A stretch of DNA of 64,000 nucleotides from an uncultured Acidimicrobiales bacterium (GCA_951813325.1 OX638350.1:124001-188000); one strand, 5' to 3'; counted from the first letter of the stretch, positions 17,552-26,789 are shown. The notes: generated by a model from the sequence alone, not told the origin. Numbers and translations: made by a program.

Positions 17552-17573
17552 GCGCGAACCTGACGGTTCGCGC
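17552..17573. terminator. Perfect hairpin after the surface protein gene
   Basis: GCGCGAACC-TGAC-GGTTCGCGC forms a 9-bp perfect stem with a 4-nt loop, 16 bp after the stop and 23 bp before the next start. It could end the upstream transcript or act as a leader hairpin for copy 2. Copy 1 keeps the right arm but its left arm is altered (TTTCACCAACCC), so the hairpin is not conserved there. Confidence 0.6.
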
Positions 17574-17596
17574 AACCTAGAACAAGGAGGTGTCAG

Positions 17597-19297
17597 ATGC
17601 CAGAGATCAGGCGGTGTCTTTTCCCGGCCATGAAGACGATTTTCGTCTTTTTGGCTGTTTTCGCTGTTGCGGTGTCTGCTTGCGGCGGAGGCGGCGACTC
17701 TGGGACGGCTCCGGCGGTGGTGTTGGCTGGGACCCCCGATGGCGAGCCGGCGCCGCCAGCGACTGCGCCCGCGCCGCGAGCGCAGATCACCGCGCCTGCG
17801 GCGCCGGGGCCCGCGGCCGCTCCGACCGCGGCGCCAGAGCCCGCGGCCGCTCCGACCGCGGCGCCAGAGCCCGCACAGGCGCCCACTGCTGGGGCCGTTT
17901 CCGGTCCCACTCCCGCGCCGACCGCCGCCCTTTTCCCAGAGGAACCTGAGGACGCGGTTTGTGGTCCAGCAGGCGTGGCGGTGGACACCGACGGCGACGG
18001 CGTGCTCGACGACTGCCTGGAGGACTTCGCGCTCAACCTCACCCCGGATCCCACGGCGAAACCCGATCCGGTTGTGCAGCCGACCCCGGAGCCGACGGCG
18101 AAACCCGATCCGGTTGTGCAGCCGACCCCGGAGCCGACGGCGAAACCCGATCCGGTTGCAGCGCCCACCCCGGAGCCGACCCCGGCTCCCACGGCGAAGG
18201 CCGATCCGGTTGCAGCGCCCACCCCGGAGCCCACGGCGAAAGCTACCCCGGTTGCAGAGCCCACCCCAGAAGCGGTCCATGTCTACTCAGGCTGGCATCT
18301 GGACCCGACGTGCCGCAACGACTACCGGTGGTGGTCCGGCCTGCGCTGGACAGAGGACGTGTCCAATCCCGGGTCCGGCTCCGAGGACGGCCCCGACCCG
18401 CTCCAGGCCGGAGAGGACCACGGCCCCCCGTCCGACGAACAACAGCAGCGCTGCGAAGAGGCGACCGCGGCACCGCAGCCCATTGTTGTGGCCGACTATT
18501 CGACAGTGTGCGCGGATCCGGCTCCTGCGGGCGAGCCCGGCCTGGGCACGGGCTCCGACGGGGGGCCTTGCGCCGTCCGGCTTTTGACCCGCGGCGATCT
18601 GCTCGCCACCGGCTTGTTCGATGTCGGCCCCCCCGGCAGCCCCGCCGGCGGCCGGGGGCTCCTCCTCCAACGCGCCGACTCCATGCCGAACGTTCCCGAC
18701 GCCGAGGCGCTGGCGCACGTCACCGAATGTGTGCGCGCCGAGCCTCCCGGCGGCTACCCCGGAGCCAGCGGGAAGGCGCGGATGCCCGACGAGGCGACCA
18801 CTTTCCAGGCGTGCAATGTGTTGTGGCAGCTGGCGGCCGGGCCGATCAACCACGCTGGGATGCGACCGGAGGCCCGCTGCGTCTACGAGACGTTCATCCT
18901 GTTCCACTTGATGGGCGTCTACTCCCTCGACCACACCCCAGGGGACTGGCAGCGGTACGGGTGGGGCGACGTGTGCTATTCGTGGATCGACCCCGAGCCC
19001 GACCGGCCGTTTTTGGAGAAGTGCCACTGGCTGTACGGCCACTACATCGGCCAAAAAGAGGCCGCGGGCCGCATCTGGGCCTACGACCAGTGCCGCGCCT
19101 ACACCGACAACGACACGACGGCCGAGTGGCTCGCCGCGCGCGGCAACTGCGGGGACCGCTACCTGCTGGTGCTGATGGCAAACCTGTTCATGCACCGAGA
19201 GGCCCGCGAGCTCGGCCTGCTGCCCGACAACGAGGGAACCGTCGACTACCTCACCCGCCGCCCCGCCGACGCGACCGGCGCTTATCGGCTGTGCTGA
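17597..19297 (+). CDS. Pro/Thr-repeat lipoprotein with Cys-rich domain, copy 2
   Basis: A 566-residue paralog of the 13.8-kb lipoprotein, nearly identical in signal, lipobox (VSAC) and C-terminal Cys-rich domain. Three things differ. It has one more AAPTAAPEP unit near residue 75. Its 14-residue repeats are fewer and less regular, shifting to PVAAPTPEP. It also has an insertion of about 70 residues (VHVYSGWHLDPTCRNDYRWW and on) between stalk and domain that copy 1 lacks and that adds two cysteines. The C-terminal GGRLGAGGWK segment of copy 1 is shortened. Start and ribosome site are the same as in copy 1. The function is unknown; the pattern suggests a surface protein diversifying after duplication. 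Confidence 0.8.
   Translation: MPEIRRCLFPAMKTIFVFLAVFAVAVSACGGGGDSGTAPAVVLAGTPDGEPAPPATAPAPRAQITAPAAPGPAAAPTAAPEPAAAPTAAPEPAQAPTAGAVSGPTPAPTAALFPEEPEDAVCGPAGVAVDTDGDGVLDDCLEDFALNLTPDPTAKPDPVVQPTPEPTAKPDPVVQPTPEPTAKPDPVAAPTPEPTPAPTAKADPVAAPTPEPTAKATPVAEPTPEAVHVYSGWHLDPTCRNDYRWWSGLRWTEDVSNPGSGSEDGPDPLQAGEDHGPPSDEQQQRCEEATAAPQPIVVADYSTVCADPAPAGEPGLGTGSDGGPCAVRLLTRGDLLATGLFDVGPPGSPAGGRGLLLQRADSMPNVPDAEALAHVTECVRAEPPGGYPGASGKARMPDEATTFQACNVLWQLAAGPINHAGMRPEARCVYETFILFHLMGVYSLDHTPGDWQRYGWGDVCYSWIDPEPDRPFLEKCHWLYGHYIGQKEAAGRIWAYDQCRAYTDNDTTAEWLAARGNCGDRYLLVLMANLFMHREARELGLLPDNEGTVDYLTRRPADATGAYRLC
18041..18267 (+). repeat. Coding repeats of the copy 2 stalk
   Basis: Three clear 42-bp units matching those of copy 1 are followed by a degenerate stretch alternating TPEPTAK and PVAAP. 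The array is shorter than in copy 1 and has begun to diverge at its 3' end. Confidence 0.85.
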
Positions 19298-19333
19298 ACG
19301 CCGCCTTGTTGAACGAGAACAGAACGGACAGCG

Positions 19334-19480
19334 ATGGCCGACGAACAAAACACTGAGCTACGGCACGCCCGGGGTGAGCTGGCAATCGGCGCGCGACCCG
19401 GAGTCGGGCTGTTCTTGGCGGCGGGTCCGTCGGGCGCTTTGGCATCGGGCTTGATGGGCCAATCAGGTTATTTCGGTTGA
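19334..19480 (+). pseudogene. Collapsed remnant of the second surface-protein gene
   Basis: The first eight or nine codons equal those of the 15406 gene (MADEQNTEL). The sequence then jumps to the equivalent of about 16929-16985 (ccggggtgagctggcaatcg), here read in another frame, and stops at 19480. Roughly 1.5 kb of internal sequence and the whole 3' part are missing, so this is a deletion product of the tandem duplication rather than a gene. Confidence 0.8.
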
Positions 19481-19589
19481 CATGGGCGATGGCGTCGGCC
19501 GACAACCGGCCAGCTACGTCGGCCGAGGCTGTCACCTGTTCGAGTTCGCCGCCCGCGATCAATCGCTCGACCTCAGCGAGTCCCCGTTC

Positions 19590-19757
19590 CTAGTGGTGTG
19601 TCGTGGGTTTAGCGCCGTGGATTGCGACGGCAGCGGCGTTCCTCGCAAGGCGCACCGACGCAGCCATACTTCCAGCGTACGGCAAGGAGGGGCAACGCCG
19701 CGAGGGGCGTCGATGCCTAGCAGGACACGCGCGAATAAACCCACGACACACCACTAG
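19590..19757. mobile_element. MITE-like element with perfect terminal inverted repeats
   Basis: A 168-bp block starts with CTAGTGGTGTGTCGTGGG and ends with its exact reverse complement; the match runs 22 bp at each end. The outer CTAG may be a 4-bp target duplication, leaving 18-bp inverted repeats, a layout known from IS5-type elements. The inside has no transposase, so it would be mobilised in trans. A fragment of its right end occurs at 56744-56795, and the left end recurs at 63968-64000. Confidence 0.85.
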
Positions 19758-19850
19758 CTCATTCGGCACCCCCGAAGATAGCCGGTAATCGCTCGGGCAT
19801 CTCCCGGATCGGTCACGCCGCGCGGGCCGTGCCACTAACGTGCAACGAGC

Positions 19851-20678
19851 ATGCCGGTATTGCTGGGGGCCTTGGCGTCGGGGCTGATCGGAGTATCCGA
19901 CTACTTCGGGCGCTACGCCAGTCGGCGAGCCCGGGCCATGACCTCGGTGGGCACGGCGTTCATGGGCGGGCTGGGTATCACAATGGTGCTGGTGCTGGTG
20001 GTGCCCAGCGCCATCACTGCGGCGGATTTGCTGCTGGGAGCGGCCTCCGGGGCGTTCATCGCCATCGCCCTGTCGTCGATGTGGCACAGCTTGGCCGTCT
20101 CCTCGTCGGCCATCGCATCGCCTATCGTGGCCGCTTTCACCGCGCTGGGGCCGCTGGTCTACGGCATCGCCACCGGCGAGCGGCCTACCACCGCGGCGGC
20201 CATCGGCATTGCGGTTGCGGTATCCGGCCTTCTCTTGGCGGTGATCGTCCCCAAGAGCGTGGAGAACATCGGGGCGGGCATTGCCTACGCCGTGTTGGGG
20301 GGTCTCGCATTCACGGTGGCGATCGTGCTTTTGGGTCGGACCAGCGTGGACAGCGGCATGTGGCCTGCGGTCACCCAGCGGGCAGCCGCCCTGGCGTTCA
20401 TGCTGATGGTCACCCGGGCGCGGCGCATTCCCCAGATCCTGCCCCGGTCGCTGCGGCTGGCCGGCCTGGCCGGAGGGATCGCCGGCGGCTTGGGCATGGC
20501 ATCGTTCATCGCCGGGGTGCAGCGAGGCCCGCTGGGCGAGGTATCGGTGGCCGGGTCGCTCTACCCGGTGGTCACCATCGCTTTGGCAGTGGTCTTCGAC
20601 GGTGACACCCTGCGGTGGTGGCAGGCCGTCGGCATCGCCGCCGTGCTGGCCGGGACCACCCTGATCACCATCGGGTAG
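19851..20678 (+). CDS. EamA/DMT-family transporter
   Basis: A 275-residue protein with about ten hydrophobic segments in two repeated halves of five, the layout of drug/metabolite exporters with EamA domains. Typical family features are the short loops, the conserved GERPTTAAAIGIAVAVSGLLL at the end of the first half and its echo DGDTLRWWQAVGIAAVLAGT at the C-terminus. It should be an inner-membrane exporter or permease for a small metabolite; the substrate is unknown. It stands alone between the MITE-like element and the convergent sugar operon. Confidence 0.8.
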   Translation: MPVLLGALASGLIGVSDYFGRYASRRARAMTSVGTAFMGGLGITMVLVLVVPSAITAADLLLGAASGAFIAIALSSMWHSLAVSSSAIASPIVAAFTALGPLVYGIATGERPTTAAAIGIAVAVSGLLLAVIVPKSVENIGAGIAYAVLGGLAFTVAIVLLGRTSVDSGMWPAVTQRAAALAFMLMVTRARRIPQILPRSLRLAGLAGGIAGGLGMASFIAGVQRGPLGEVSVAGSLYPVVTIALAVVFDGDTLRWWQAVGIAAVLAGTTLITIG

Positions 20679-20742
20679 TGGGCCCCGGGGTTGAGCTTCT
20701 TGACGGCGTCGTAGTCCAGCTGCATTCGCTGCACCGCGCCGG

Positions 20743-21891
20743 TCAATCCCAGATGGACAGACGGGTTTCCATGTCGAAGAAGTGGAGGCTTGCCACCTCA
20801 ACGGCGATGTCGATCGGCTGGTCCACGGCCGCTCGGCTGCGGGGGTCGAACCGGCCAACGGCGTTGGCGTCGGCACTGATCTCCTCCACGGCATCGGGAT
20901 CGCCGGCATCGACCGGTGCCGCGCTCAAGTTGAAGTGGACGATGATCTCCGAGCCCAATGCCTCCACCAAATTCACCGTCGACGAGACCGTGGCCTCCGC
21001 GTCGGGAACCAAGGCGGCATCTTCCAGGTCTTCGGGGCGCACCCCCACGATGACCGACAGGCCGTCGTAGTCCTGCAACCCGGGCCGGCGGTCGAAGACC
21101 ACATGCGGCAGCCCGATCTGATGATCGCCGATCCAAACCGCTGAGCCGTCGATACGGCCCTCGAACAAGTTCATCGACGGCGATCCTATGAACGCGGCCA
21201 CGAACACATTCTCAGGCCGGTCATAGAGGTTCTGGGGGGTGTCCACCTGCTGGAGATAGCCGTCTTTGAGCACCGCCACCCGGTCGCCCATGGTCATGGC
21301 CTCCACCTGGTCGTGGGTCACATATACGGTGGTCACCTCCAGGTCGTGCTGCAACCGGGCGATCTCGGCTCGCATCTGCACCCGCAGCTTGGCATCGAGG
21401 TTCGACAACGGCTCATCCATCAAAAAGGCCGATGGTTCACGAACGATGGCCCGCCCCATGGCCACCCGCTGCCGCTGGCCGCCGGAGAGCTGGTTGGGCC
21501 TCTTGTCGAGCTGCTCGGTGAGTTCCAGGATGCGGGCGGCCTCGGCCACCCGATCTTTGATCTCCGCTTTGGGCACCTTGGACAGTCGCAGTGAGAACCC
21601 GATGTTCTGCTCCACCGTCATATGGGGGTACAGGGCGTAGTTCTGGAACACCATGGCGATGTCGCGTTGTTTGGGCTCGACGTCGTTGACCACCCGGTCG
21701 CCGATACGCAGCTTGCCCGAGGTGATCTCCTCTAGGCCGGCGATCATGCGCAGGGCAGTGGACTTCCCGCAGCCGGAAGGGCCGACCAGCACCAAGAACT
21801 CCTTGTCTGCGATGTCCAGGCTCAAATTGTGAATGGCCTGAAAGCCATTCGGATAGACCTTGTTGATCTCCTCGAAAGATATCTCAGCCAC
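20743..21891 (-). CDS. Sugar ABC transporter ATP-binding protein (UgpC/MsmK type)
   Basis: A 382-residue ATPase. Walker A GPSGCGKST lies near residue 40, the Q-loop is FQNYALYPHM, the signature LSGGQRQRVAMGRA, Walker B FLMDEPLSNLDA, and the H-loop VYVTHDQ. The C-terminal 130 residues form the TOBE/MalK-like regulatory domain. I prefer GTG 21891 over an ATG 42 bp upstream, because GGGAGG stands 6 bp before the GTG and the protein then begins at the ABC fold. It energises the two permeases of this operon and is its last gene, 75 bp after the GH32 gene. MsmK-like ATPases can serve several sugar importers. Confidence 0.9.
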   Translation of the reverse strand: MAEISFEEINKVYPNGFQAIHNLSLDIADKEFLVLVGPSGCGKSTALRMIAGLEEITSGKLRIGDRVVNDVEPKQRDIAMVFQNYALYPHMTVEQNIGFSLRLSKVPKAEIKDRVAEAARILELTEQLDKRPNQLSGGQRQRVAMGRAIVREPSAFLMDEPLSNLDAKLRVQMRAEIARLQHDLEVTTVYVTHDQVEAMTMGDRVAVLKDGYLQQVDTPQNLYDRPENVFVAAFIGSPSMNLFEGRIDGSAVWIGDHQIGLPHVVFDRRPGLQDYDGLSVIVGVRPEDLEDAALVPDAEATVSSTVNLVEALGSEIIVHFNLSAAPVDAGDPDAVEEISADANAVGRFDPRSRAAVDQPIDIAVEVASLHFFDMETRLSIWD

Positions 21892-21966
21892 GAAAGGCCT
21901 CCCTTCGCTGGTGAATACGGTATGGGGCGACAACCAAAAAAAACAGCGCAGCCACCCCCCAGAGCC

Positions 21967-23268
21967 TCACAGCAGCCTGAGCTCCGCTTGGCCCTCGACT
22001 CGGACATGCCATTCCTTGCCTGGGAAGGTGAGGGCGCTCAGAGTTGCCTGGCCCCCGGCGGCGAAGATCTCGATCGATCCGTGGTCGATGACAATCTCAT
22101 GCCCGCCGCTTTGGGTCAGCTCGGCTTCGTATCGCTGGGCATATCCCTCCAATAGCTCCCCTTGGCGGGTAATCGAGGCCGATTGGCCGGTGATTTCTAT
22201 CGCCGCCACCAAGCCGTCGCCCCCTTCGATCTCCGCTCTCACCGGCCCATCTGCCCGTATGTAGATGGCCCGGTCGGGTTTGCTGGACCAGGTTGGCCCA
22301 TTGACGGGTGAGCTTCGGGTCAACAGGTCGAGCGCTGGCGCGGCCAAAAGCCGTCCGTCGTGGCCCAGCGACAGCTGGCGCGGCAGCGACTGAATGCCCC
22401 GCCATCCATTGCTGGGGTGGAAATTGGAATAGTGCCAGCTGTTCATCCACCCCATGACCACCGGGTTGTCGGCCGGCGCGGCGTGGAAGCTCTGGAGGGC
22501 ATAGAAGTCGGGACCGAAGTCCACCGGGGCTGGTGCTGCGGAGGGTTCGAATCGGGCGCCGTTGAAGTGACCGGACACAGCCAGACTGGCACTGTGCCCA
22601 TGGGGCCCGGCGTTGGTCACGCAGAAGGTGAGCAGCCAGCCGGGGTCGCCGTCCGGCAGCCTCATGAGGTCGGGGCACTCCCAGACCCCGTCGGCCGCCA
22701 TCTCCCAGGTGAACTCGCCAGCAAGGTCCCAGCCTTTGAGGTCTGCCGAGCGATAGAACTGAATCCGGTCGCCCACGGCCAATACCATGACCCAGCAGCG
22801 GGGATCGCCATCGTCTATGGCCACAACCTTGGGATCGCGGCAATTCTCGGCTTCGACTGCCAGCACCGGATTGTCGTTGGACATATTCCAGGTAAGGCCA
22901 CCGTCGAGGCTGGCGGCTATGGACTGGCGCTGGAGTCCTTGAAGGTCTTGGGTGAACACTGCCACCAGAGCCCCGGCTCCGAACCCAGATGTGTTGTTGT
23001 GGTCGATGACTGCGGAACCCGAGAAGATGGTCCCGAGCTCGTCGGGCCACAATGCGACCGGGTGGTGATCCCACTTCACCAGATCAACGCTGGAGGCGTG
23101 GCCCCAGTGCATGGGACCCCACACGGCGTCGTCGGGGTTGTGCTGATAGAAGGCATGCCAGCGCCCGTCCAGGAAGCAGAGACCGTTGGGGTCGTTCATC
23201 CAGCCGACCGGCGGCGTCAAATGAACGGCGGGGCGCGCCGGGGCCAAGCCCTCCAAACCGGAGGCCAT
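21967..23268 (-). CDS. GH32 beta-fructofuranosidase (sucrose/fructan hydrolase)
   Basis: A 433-residue glycoside hydrolase family 32 protein. The nucleophile motif WMNDPNG (D26), FSGS near 82, the transition-state RDP (144-146) and the acid/base ECPD (E197) are all present. It cleaves terminal fructose from sucrose, fructo-oligosaccharides or levan. There is no signal peptide, so it should act in the cytoplasm on imported sugar. The start is ATG 23268, sharing one base with the stop of the upstream permease (TGATG); an open frame continuing further upstream overlaps the permease and is not the gene. The C-terminal beta-sandwich typical of the family is present from about residue 310. Confidence 0.9.
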   Translation of the reverse strand: MASGLEGLAPARPAVHLTPPVGWMNDPNGLCFLDGRWHAFYQHNPDDAVWGPMHWGHASSVDLVKWDHHPVALWPDELGTIFSGSAVIDHNNTSGFGAGALVAVFTQDLQGLQRQSIAASLDGGLTWNMSNDNPVLAVEAENCRDPKVVAIDDGDPRCWVMVLAVGDRIQFYRSADLKGWDLAGEFTWEMAADGVWECPDLMRLPDGDPGWLLTFCVTNAGPHGHSASLAVSGHFNGARFEPSAAPAPVDFGPDFYALQSFHAAPADNPVVMGWMNSWHYSNFHPSNGWRGIQSLPRQLSLGHDGRLLAAPALDLLTRSSPVNGPTWSSKPDRAIYIRADGPVRAEIEGGDGLVAAIEITGQSASITRQGELLEGYAQRYEAELTQSGGHEIVIDHGSIEIFAAGGQATLSALTFPGKEWHVRVEGQAELRLL

Positions 23269-24191
23269 CAGCCTTTGACTCCGCTGGACGCCACCGATTC
23301 GATGAAGGCCCGCTGGAAGGCCAGGAACATCAACAAGACAGGGATGGTAATCAGGGTCAGGTAGGCCATGATCTCTCCCCAGGCCACATTGAGTTGGAAG
23401 AAGTAGGCCACTCCCAGCATGACCGGGCGGATGTCCTCCTGCTGGACCACCAGCAGCGGCCACAGGTAGCCATTCCAAATCGGCAAGAAGGTGAGGATGG
23501 CCACGGTGGCGAAAGCCGGACCTGAGAGCGGAATCGCCACCTTGCGGTAGATCTGAAACCAGCTGGCCCCGTCGATCAGCGCAGCCTCGTCCAGCTCCTT
23601 GGGGATGCTGCCGAAGTACTGGGCGAATAGGAAGATCGACAGGGCATTGGCCACGAACGGGAGGATTTGCACGTGGTATGTGTTCAGCCACCCCCGGGTG
23701 ATCTCCAAGCCGTCGCCAACGCTGATCGCCGGAAGCTCGGTGACCACCATGAGCAGGGGTATTGCGATGGCCTCCAGCGGCAGGATCAAGGTGGCGATGA
23801 TCAGACTGAGCAACACCTTTTGTCCCCGGAACCGCACCCTGCTGAGGGCGAAACCGGCCATGGAGTTGACGATGAGGCCCAGCCCCACGGTCAAACTGGA
23901 GATGGCGATGGAGTTGAGGATGAACCGTCCCGCGGGAACTCTGTCGAACACACCCTTGTAGTTGTCCAGTGAGATGTCGCCATAGGGGATGAACGCCCGG
24001 AGCGAGGAGGTGTCCCGCAGCAGCTGGTCGTCGGGCTTGAGCGACGACACCACCATGAACACGATGGGAAACAGGAAGAAGGCCGCGAAAATGCACAGCA
24101 GCAGGTAGCGGGAGGCCAACAGCATGGCCGCCTTGTTGTGGGAGGTGGCGATTCGCGTCGTCGCCCGATGGCGGGACTTGGCGGCCTTCAT
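23268..24191 (-). CDS. Sugar ABC transporter permease (MalG/UgpE type)
   Basis: A 307-residue inner-membrane permease with six predicted helices and the EAA loop EAALIDGASWFQIYRKVAIP that contacts the ATPase. The start ATG 24191 is chosen over a TTG 57 bp upstream that would overlap the previous gene; AAAGGCAG precedes the ATG. It pairs with the permease immediately upstream to form the channel. Its last base is shared with the start of the GH32 gene, so the two are translationally coupled. Confidence 0.9.
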   Translation of the reverse strand: MKAAKSRHRATTRIATSHNKAAMLLASRYLLLCIFAAFFLFPIVFMVVSSLKPDDQLLRDTSSLRAFIPYGDISLDNYKGVFDRVPAGRFILNSIAISSLTVGLGLIVNSMAGFALSRVRFRGQKVLLSLIIATLILPLEAIAIPLLMVVTELPAISVGDGLEITRGWLNTYHVQILPFVANALSIFLFAQYFGSIPKELDEAALIDGASWFQIYRKVAIPLSGPAFATVAILTFLPIWNGYLWPLLVVQQEDIRPVMLGVAYFFQLNVAWGEIMAYLTLITIPVLLMFLAFQRAFIESVASSGVKG

Positions 24192-24222
24192 CGGACTGCC
24201 TTTGAAATCGATGGGACGTGTC

Positions 24223-25311
24223 TCATGTCGGCTTGGGCTCTCGGGCAAGCCACCGCTGCACGAGGGCCACGGCCAACACCATGATGAAGAACACCAAGGA
24301 GATGGCCGAGCCGTAGGCGATGTTCTGCTGACCCCACCCCTGTCGCACCGCGTAGAAGATGACCGATGAGGTGGAGTCCAGGGGGCCGCCGTTGGTCATC
24401 ACGTCCACTTGGGTGAATAGGCCGAAGGCAGCGATGGTGATAGTGATCAGGATGAAAACCCGTGTGGCCCGCAAACTGGGCCACGTTACATGGCGGAACT
24501 GGGCCCAGCGGCTGGCGCCGTCAATGGCCGCCGCCTCATAGAGCACGCCGGGGATGGTCTGAAGGCCGGCCAGCCAGATCACCATATGGAGTCCGACGGC
24601 CTGCCAGATGGACATCCCCATCAGAGCGGGCATGGCGGTCGTGGTGTCGCCCAGCCAGTCGGTGCCCGTGATGCCCCCGAAGGTGAACCAATCGAGGATG
24701 GAGTTGAGCAGCCCGTTCTCCGCGTCGTAGATAAAGCGCCACAAGATGGAAATGACAACCATGGCGGTGACCACCGGCATGAAGTAGATGGTGCGAAAGA
24801 TGTTGATCCCCCGCAGTTTCTGATTGACCAGCAGGGCCAGAACGAGCCCCAATGCGCTCTGCACCGGGACGATGACTGCGGTGAAGAAGATGGTGTTGAT
24901 CATCGACTTGACGAACAGGAGGTCGCCCACCAAGAAATACGTCCGCTTGTCGCCTCCCCTGGGAATGCTGAACCACTTCTGCAAGCCGTCGAACTGGGGA
25001 TTGTCGGGGTTGTTGCGGATGGTCTCCCGGAGTGGGTACACGAGACCGCCGTCATCGTTGCGCGCGTATTCGCCGTTCTCGTCTGCCGACGGAGACAGCG
25101 TCACCCACTCGAACGAGAGCAGGCGGTCGAACTGGTCGGCCCCCACATATCGAGTGGGGTTCGGCGAGGCCAACCGCTGGTCGGTGAAGCTGAAGTAGAA
25201 CGACGCCGCAAACGGTAGGGCAAGGAACAAAAGCAGCAGCACCACCACAGGCGCGACCATCAGAAGGCCGGTTCGGCGCTCCGATTTGGTTGCTGCCGCT
25301 GTACTCGCCAT
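24223..25311 (-). CDS. Sugar ABC transporter permease (MalF/UgpA type)
   Basis: A 362-residue permease, longer than the usual 290-320. A first helix near residues 16-38 is followed by an unusual 80-residue periplasmic loop (about 45-130), then five helices and the EAA motif YEAAAIDGASRWAQFRHVTWP. It is the partner of the permease 31 bp downstream. The extended loop resembles the extra periplasmic part of MalF and may help to dock the binding protein. Confidence 0.9.
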   Translation of the reverse strand: MASTAAATKSERRTGLLMVAPVVVLLLLFLALPFAASFYFSFTDQRLASPNPTRYVGADQFDRLLSFEWVTLSPSADENGEYARNDDGGLVYPLRETIRNNPDNPQFDGLQKWFSIPRGGDKRTYFLVGDLLFVKSMINTIFFTAVIVPVQSALGLVLALLVNQKLRGINIFRTIYFMPVVTAMVVISILWRFIYDAENGLLNSILDWFTFGGITGTDWLGDTTTAMPALMGMSIWQAVGLHMVIWLAGLQTIPGVLYEAAAIDGASRWAQFRHVTWPSLRATRVFILITITIAAFGLFTQVDVMTNGGPLDSTSSVIFYAVRQGWGQQNIAYGSAISLVFFIMVLAVALVQRWLAREPKPT

Positions 25312-25384
25312 CGCCGATTACTTTGCCAGGCGGGAGGCTCGGGCGGCCTGCGCTAGGCCGCCCGAGCTCCACCCGGAGGGGGAC

Positions 25385-26764
25385 TTAGTTGGTGTAGCCG
25401 CTGTTCGCCTCGATGTCGGCGTCGATCTCGTCGACAGCCGCGTCGAGAGCGGTCAGCACGTCAGCGCCGTTGGCGATGTCAGCCAGGGCCTTCTCGAAGA
25501 CCACCGCGGCATTGAGATACGCCGGGGTTGGCGGGCGGATCAGGCCTTGCTGGTTGCTGAGCTCGAAGAAGACCTCGAGTGGGCCGCCGGCGGCGTAGTT
25601 CTGGGTGAGCGCGGCCCCACCCGGCGTAGACGGAATGAGGCCGGTGCCATCGGAGAACGAAGCCAGGTACTGGTCGTCTATGGCGAACTCGATGAAGGCG
25701 TTGGCGCACTCGGGGTTGTCGCTGGCCGACGAGACGCCAAATTGCCACGAGGCAGCGCCGATCTTCGGGCCGTGGCCGAAATCGGGAGCGGGCAGGAACA
25801 ACAGGTCGTCGCCGAACGCTTCCAGTGCGCCCAGCGCCGCCCAGTTGCCATTCCACTGGAGGCCGTAGCGGCCGTCAATGAAGCCGGTCTCCCGGTCGGC
25901 GCCGTCCTGAGACGTGCCTGGCGCCAGATTTCGGTCGAACAGGCTCTGCCACCACTCGCCGAAGGCTTGGGCCTCGGCGCCGTTCAAGACGTCCTCTGCG
26001 CTCTGGTAGTCGGAGCGATCGACAATGTCACCGCCGAAGCTCTGAAGCAGCGGGGAGAAGGCATAGGGATACCACTCGCCAGTCCAGGCCATGCCCAGGT
26101 CGAGGGCGTAGTCGAACTCGCCTGAGGCCTGGAGGGTCTCCAGGATGCCGTCGAACTCCTCGAAGCTCCAGGGGTCGTCCAGCGTCGGGATGCGGATGCC
26201 ATTGGCCTCCAGTACCGATTTGCGGGCGAACACGGCGATGGCCGCATCCCACAGCCCCAGCGAGTAGACCTCGCCATTCCAGCTGCCGATGGCACCGGGC
26301 AGGAAGTCGGCATAGGCCGAGGGATCGATGTCTAGCGGCTGCATGTATTCGGCCCAGGCCCAGTTGGGCATGACCGGACCGTCCACATCGATGATGTCGG
26401 GCAGGCTGCCATCTAGCGCGGCGGCTATGACCGACTCGTTGTAGGCCTCCTGCGGGAAGTCCTCGCGCGTGATGCGGCACTCGTTTTGCGCGGCGTTGAA
26501 GTCATCGATGACGTTGGTGAGCAGCTCCCGCTCAGTGTCGTTTCCGGCACCGTGATACCACATTGTAATGGTGTCGGGACCGCTGGGCGGCGCCTCGGTG
26601 GGAGCAGCCGTCGGCGCTTGGGTGGGAGCAGCCGTCGGCGCTTGGGTGGCCGGTGCCGGTGTGGCATCGTCGTCATCGTTGCCGCACGCGGCGGCAATCA
26701 GACTGAACACGGCGACAATGACGAGCAATAGCCGCCGATTGCCGATTCTTCTTGTATTTTTCAT
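25385..26764 (-). CDS. Sugar-binding lipoprotein of the ABC importer
   Basis: A 459-residue extracellular solute-binding protein, family 1. A basic start (MKNTRRIGNRR), hydrophobic core and lipobox IAAAC at about residues 23-27 give a lipid-anchored protein. A Pro/Thr/Ala linker of about 35 residues (APTAAPTQ repeats) follows before the binding domain (TITMWYHGAGNDTE). Such proteins bind oligosaccharides; the operon suggests sucrose or fructo-oligosaccharides. GGGAGG precedes ATG 26764 by 9 bp. It sits 25 bp after the LacI gene. Confidence 0.9.
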   Translation of the reverse strand: MKNTRRIGNRRLLLVIVAVFSLIAAACGNDDDDATPAPATQAPTAAPTQAPTAAPTEAPPSGPDTITMWYHGAGNDTERELLTNVIDDFNAAQNECRITREDFPQEAYNESVIAAALDGSLPDIIDVDGPVMPNWAWAEYMQPLDIDPSAYADFLPGAIGSWNGEVYSLGLWDAAIAVFARKSVLEANGIRIPTLDDPWSFEEFDGILETLQASGEFDYALDLGMAWTGEWYPYAFSPLLQSFGGDIVDRSDYQSAEDVLNGAEAQAFGEWWQSLFDRNLAPGTSQDGADRETGFIDGRYGLQWNGNWAALGALEAFGDDLLFLPAPDFGHGPKIGAASWQFGVSSASDNPECANAFIEFAIDDQYLASFSDGTGLIPSTPGGAALTQNYAAGGPLEVFFELSNQQGLIRPPTPAYLNAAVVFEKALADIANGADVLTALDAAVDEIDADIEANSGYTN

Positions 26765-26789
26765 GGAAGGTTCCCTCCCTGTTGGTGCT

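Larger units (their letters stand above)
17559..19359 (+). repeat. Duplicated module, copy 2
   Basis: This is a second copy of the 13748-15430 segment: leader, AAGGAGGT site, lipoprotein gene, 36-bp spacer and the opening codons MADEQNTEL of the following gene. The similarity ends abruptly inside that gene, where an internal part of it is joined on. Confidence 0.9.

Noticed and set aside
19482-19757. Short plus-strand frame across the MITE-like element
   Set aside because: It covers the inverted ends of the element and has no transposase motif; the element appears non-coding.
21967-24096. Reading the GH32 gene as a 709-residue protein with a long N-terminal extension
   Set aside because: The extra part overlaps the permease gene out of frame and is not protein-like; ATG 23268 is coupled to the permease stop.
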